64,000 bases of DNA, taken from contig NZ_CP060394.1 in assembly GCF_014274465.1 (NCBI RefSeq), positions 5,580,001-5,644,000 of the forward strand, given 5' to 3'. The notes beneath the pieces are model-generated. The model saw only the letters and a program-made list of their open reading frames with translations. It had not been told where the DNA came from and did no database searches. Both the position numbers and the translations under genes were made by a program. Below, one piece after another: positions 63,669-64,000 of the stretch. This DNA is from Alloacidobacterium dinghuense (lineage in GTDB: Bacteria; Acidobacteriota; Terriglobia; Terriglobales; Acidobacteriaceae). The stretch's first letter is position 1. The number at the start of each line of letters is the position of its first letter.

Positions 63669-64000
63669 CTAGTCGATAGTCCTCTCGACGGCGGAAGCAA
63701 TCACGCGCAACTCCTGCATCAGCTTTGAGAACTGCTCCGGGAAGAGCGTCTGCGCGCCGTCAGAGACAGCCTTATCCGGATTCGGATGCACCTCGATCAG
63801 TAAACCATCTGCTCCGGCTGCAACTGCGGCGCGCGCCATTGCCGGAACTTTGTCGCGCAAGCCGACGCCGTGCGAAGGATCGCCCAGAATCGGCAGATGA
63901 GAAAGCTTCTTTATAACCGGAATCGCGGAGATGTCCATCGTGTTGCGAGTATACGTCTCGAAAGTGCGAATACCGCGCTCGCAGAGCATCACTTCGTAGT
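63669..64000 (-). CDS. 3-deoxy-7-phosphoheptulonate (DAHP) synthase, C-terminal part (runs off the window)
   Basis: The visible 110 or so residues match the C-terminus of the Bacillus-type class I DAHP synthases: [40 protein letters not shown] and [20 protein letters not shown], carrying metal ligands in the [12 protein letters not shown] and EVH stretches. The enzyme condenses PEP with erythrose 4-phosphate, the first step to aromatic amino acids. The 5' part lies beyond position 64000. tyrA follows directly downstream. Confidence 0.93.
   Translation of the reverse strand, partial: YEVMLCERGIRTFETYTRNTMDISAIPVIKKLSHLPILGDPSHGVGLRDKVPAMARAAVAAGADGLLIEVHPNPDKAVSDGAQTLFPEQFSKLMQELRVIASAVERTID

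Overview
The window reads as chromosomal DNA from a soil-type Acidobacteriota (probably class Terriglobia). This is inferred from gene content: an ADOP-type permease with its own PadR repressor, several secreted families typical of acidobacterial genomes, a LysR-YeiH-OGFr cluster and a topoisomerase IB-ferritin cluster. No rRNA is present to confirm it. Many genes are broken by frameshifts, nonsense codons or truncation, mostly between 0.1 and 51 kb. From about 53.4 kb to the right end the genes look intact.

Left part (0.1-16.3 kb): a frameshifted AI-2E-family transporter with a C-terminal GAF domain; a minus-strand stress cluster (lysine-rich protein, ferritin-like protein, topoisomerase IB); pyrophosphatase; a minus-strand group (SDR, VKOR, a GH15 remnant, low-affinity iron permease family protein); then a plus-strand catabolic cluster of M24 peptidase-like protein, enolase-superfamily dehydratase, ThDP enzyme, an internally duplicated membrane protein, a gluconate-2-dehydrogenase subunit-3-like protein and a GMC flavoprotein. 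The last three overlap or nearly touch.

Island (about 16.7-50.8 kb): two near-identical blocks of about 164 bp, each holding a complete tRNA(CAU) gene plus about 86 bp of 5' flank, sit in the same orientation about 34 kb apart. Between them lie an MNT-HEPN toxin-antitoxin pair with a palindromic operator, an amidohydrolase and APC permease beside two catabolic gene remnants, a two-gene module of an SMC-like ATPase overlapping a SpoIIE/RsbU phosphatase, an intact IS6-type element, an RND efflux operon, acidobacterial secreted proteins, a dead rve-type transposase, the PadR-ADOP pair, a TPR protein, an IS110 remnant and a GH13 glucosidase.

Satellite element (50.8-53.4 kb): bounded by two copies of the 5' half of a tRNA(CAU) gene, with a degraded tyrosine integrase at one end, repeated arm-like sites at both ends, a secreted coiled-coil protein and a DUF3800 protein. 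Together with the island this suggests repeated site-specific integration into one tRNA anticodon loop.

Right part (53.4-64 kb): a LysR-YeiH-OGFr minus-strand group, bactofilin, RNase R, YggX, RidA, MsrB, a putative HExxH metalloprotease, and the start of an aromatic amino acid operon (prephenate dehydrogenase downstream of DAHP synthase, which runs off the window).
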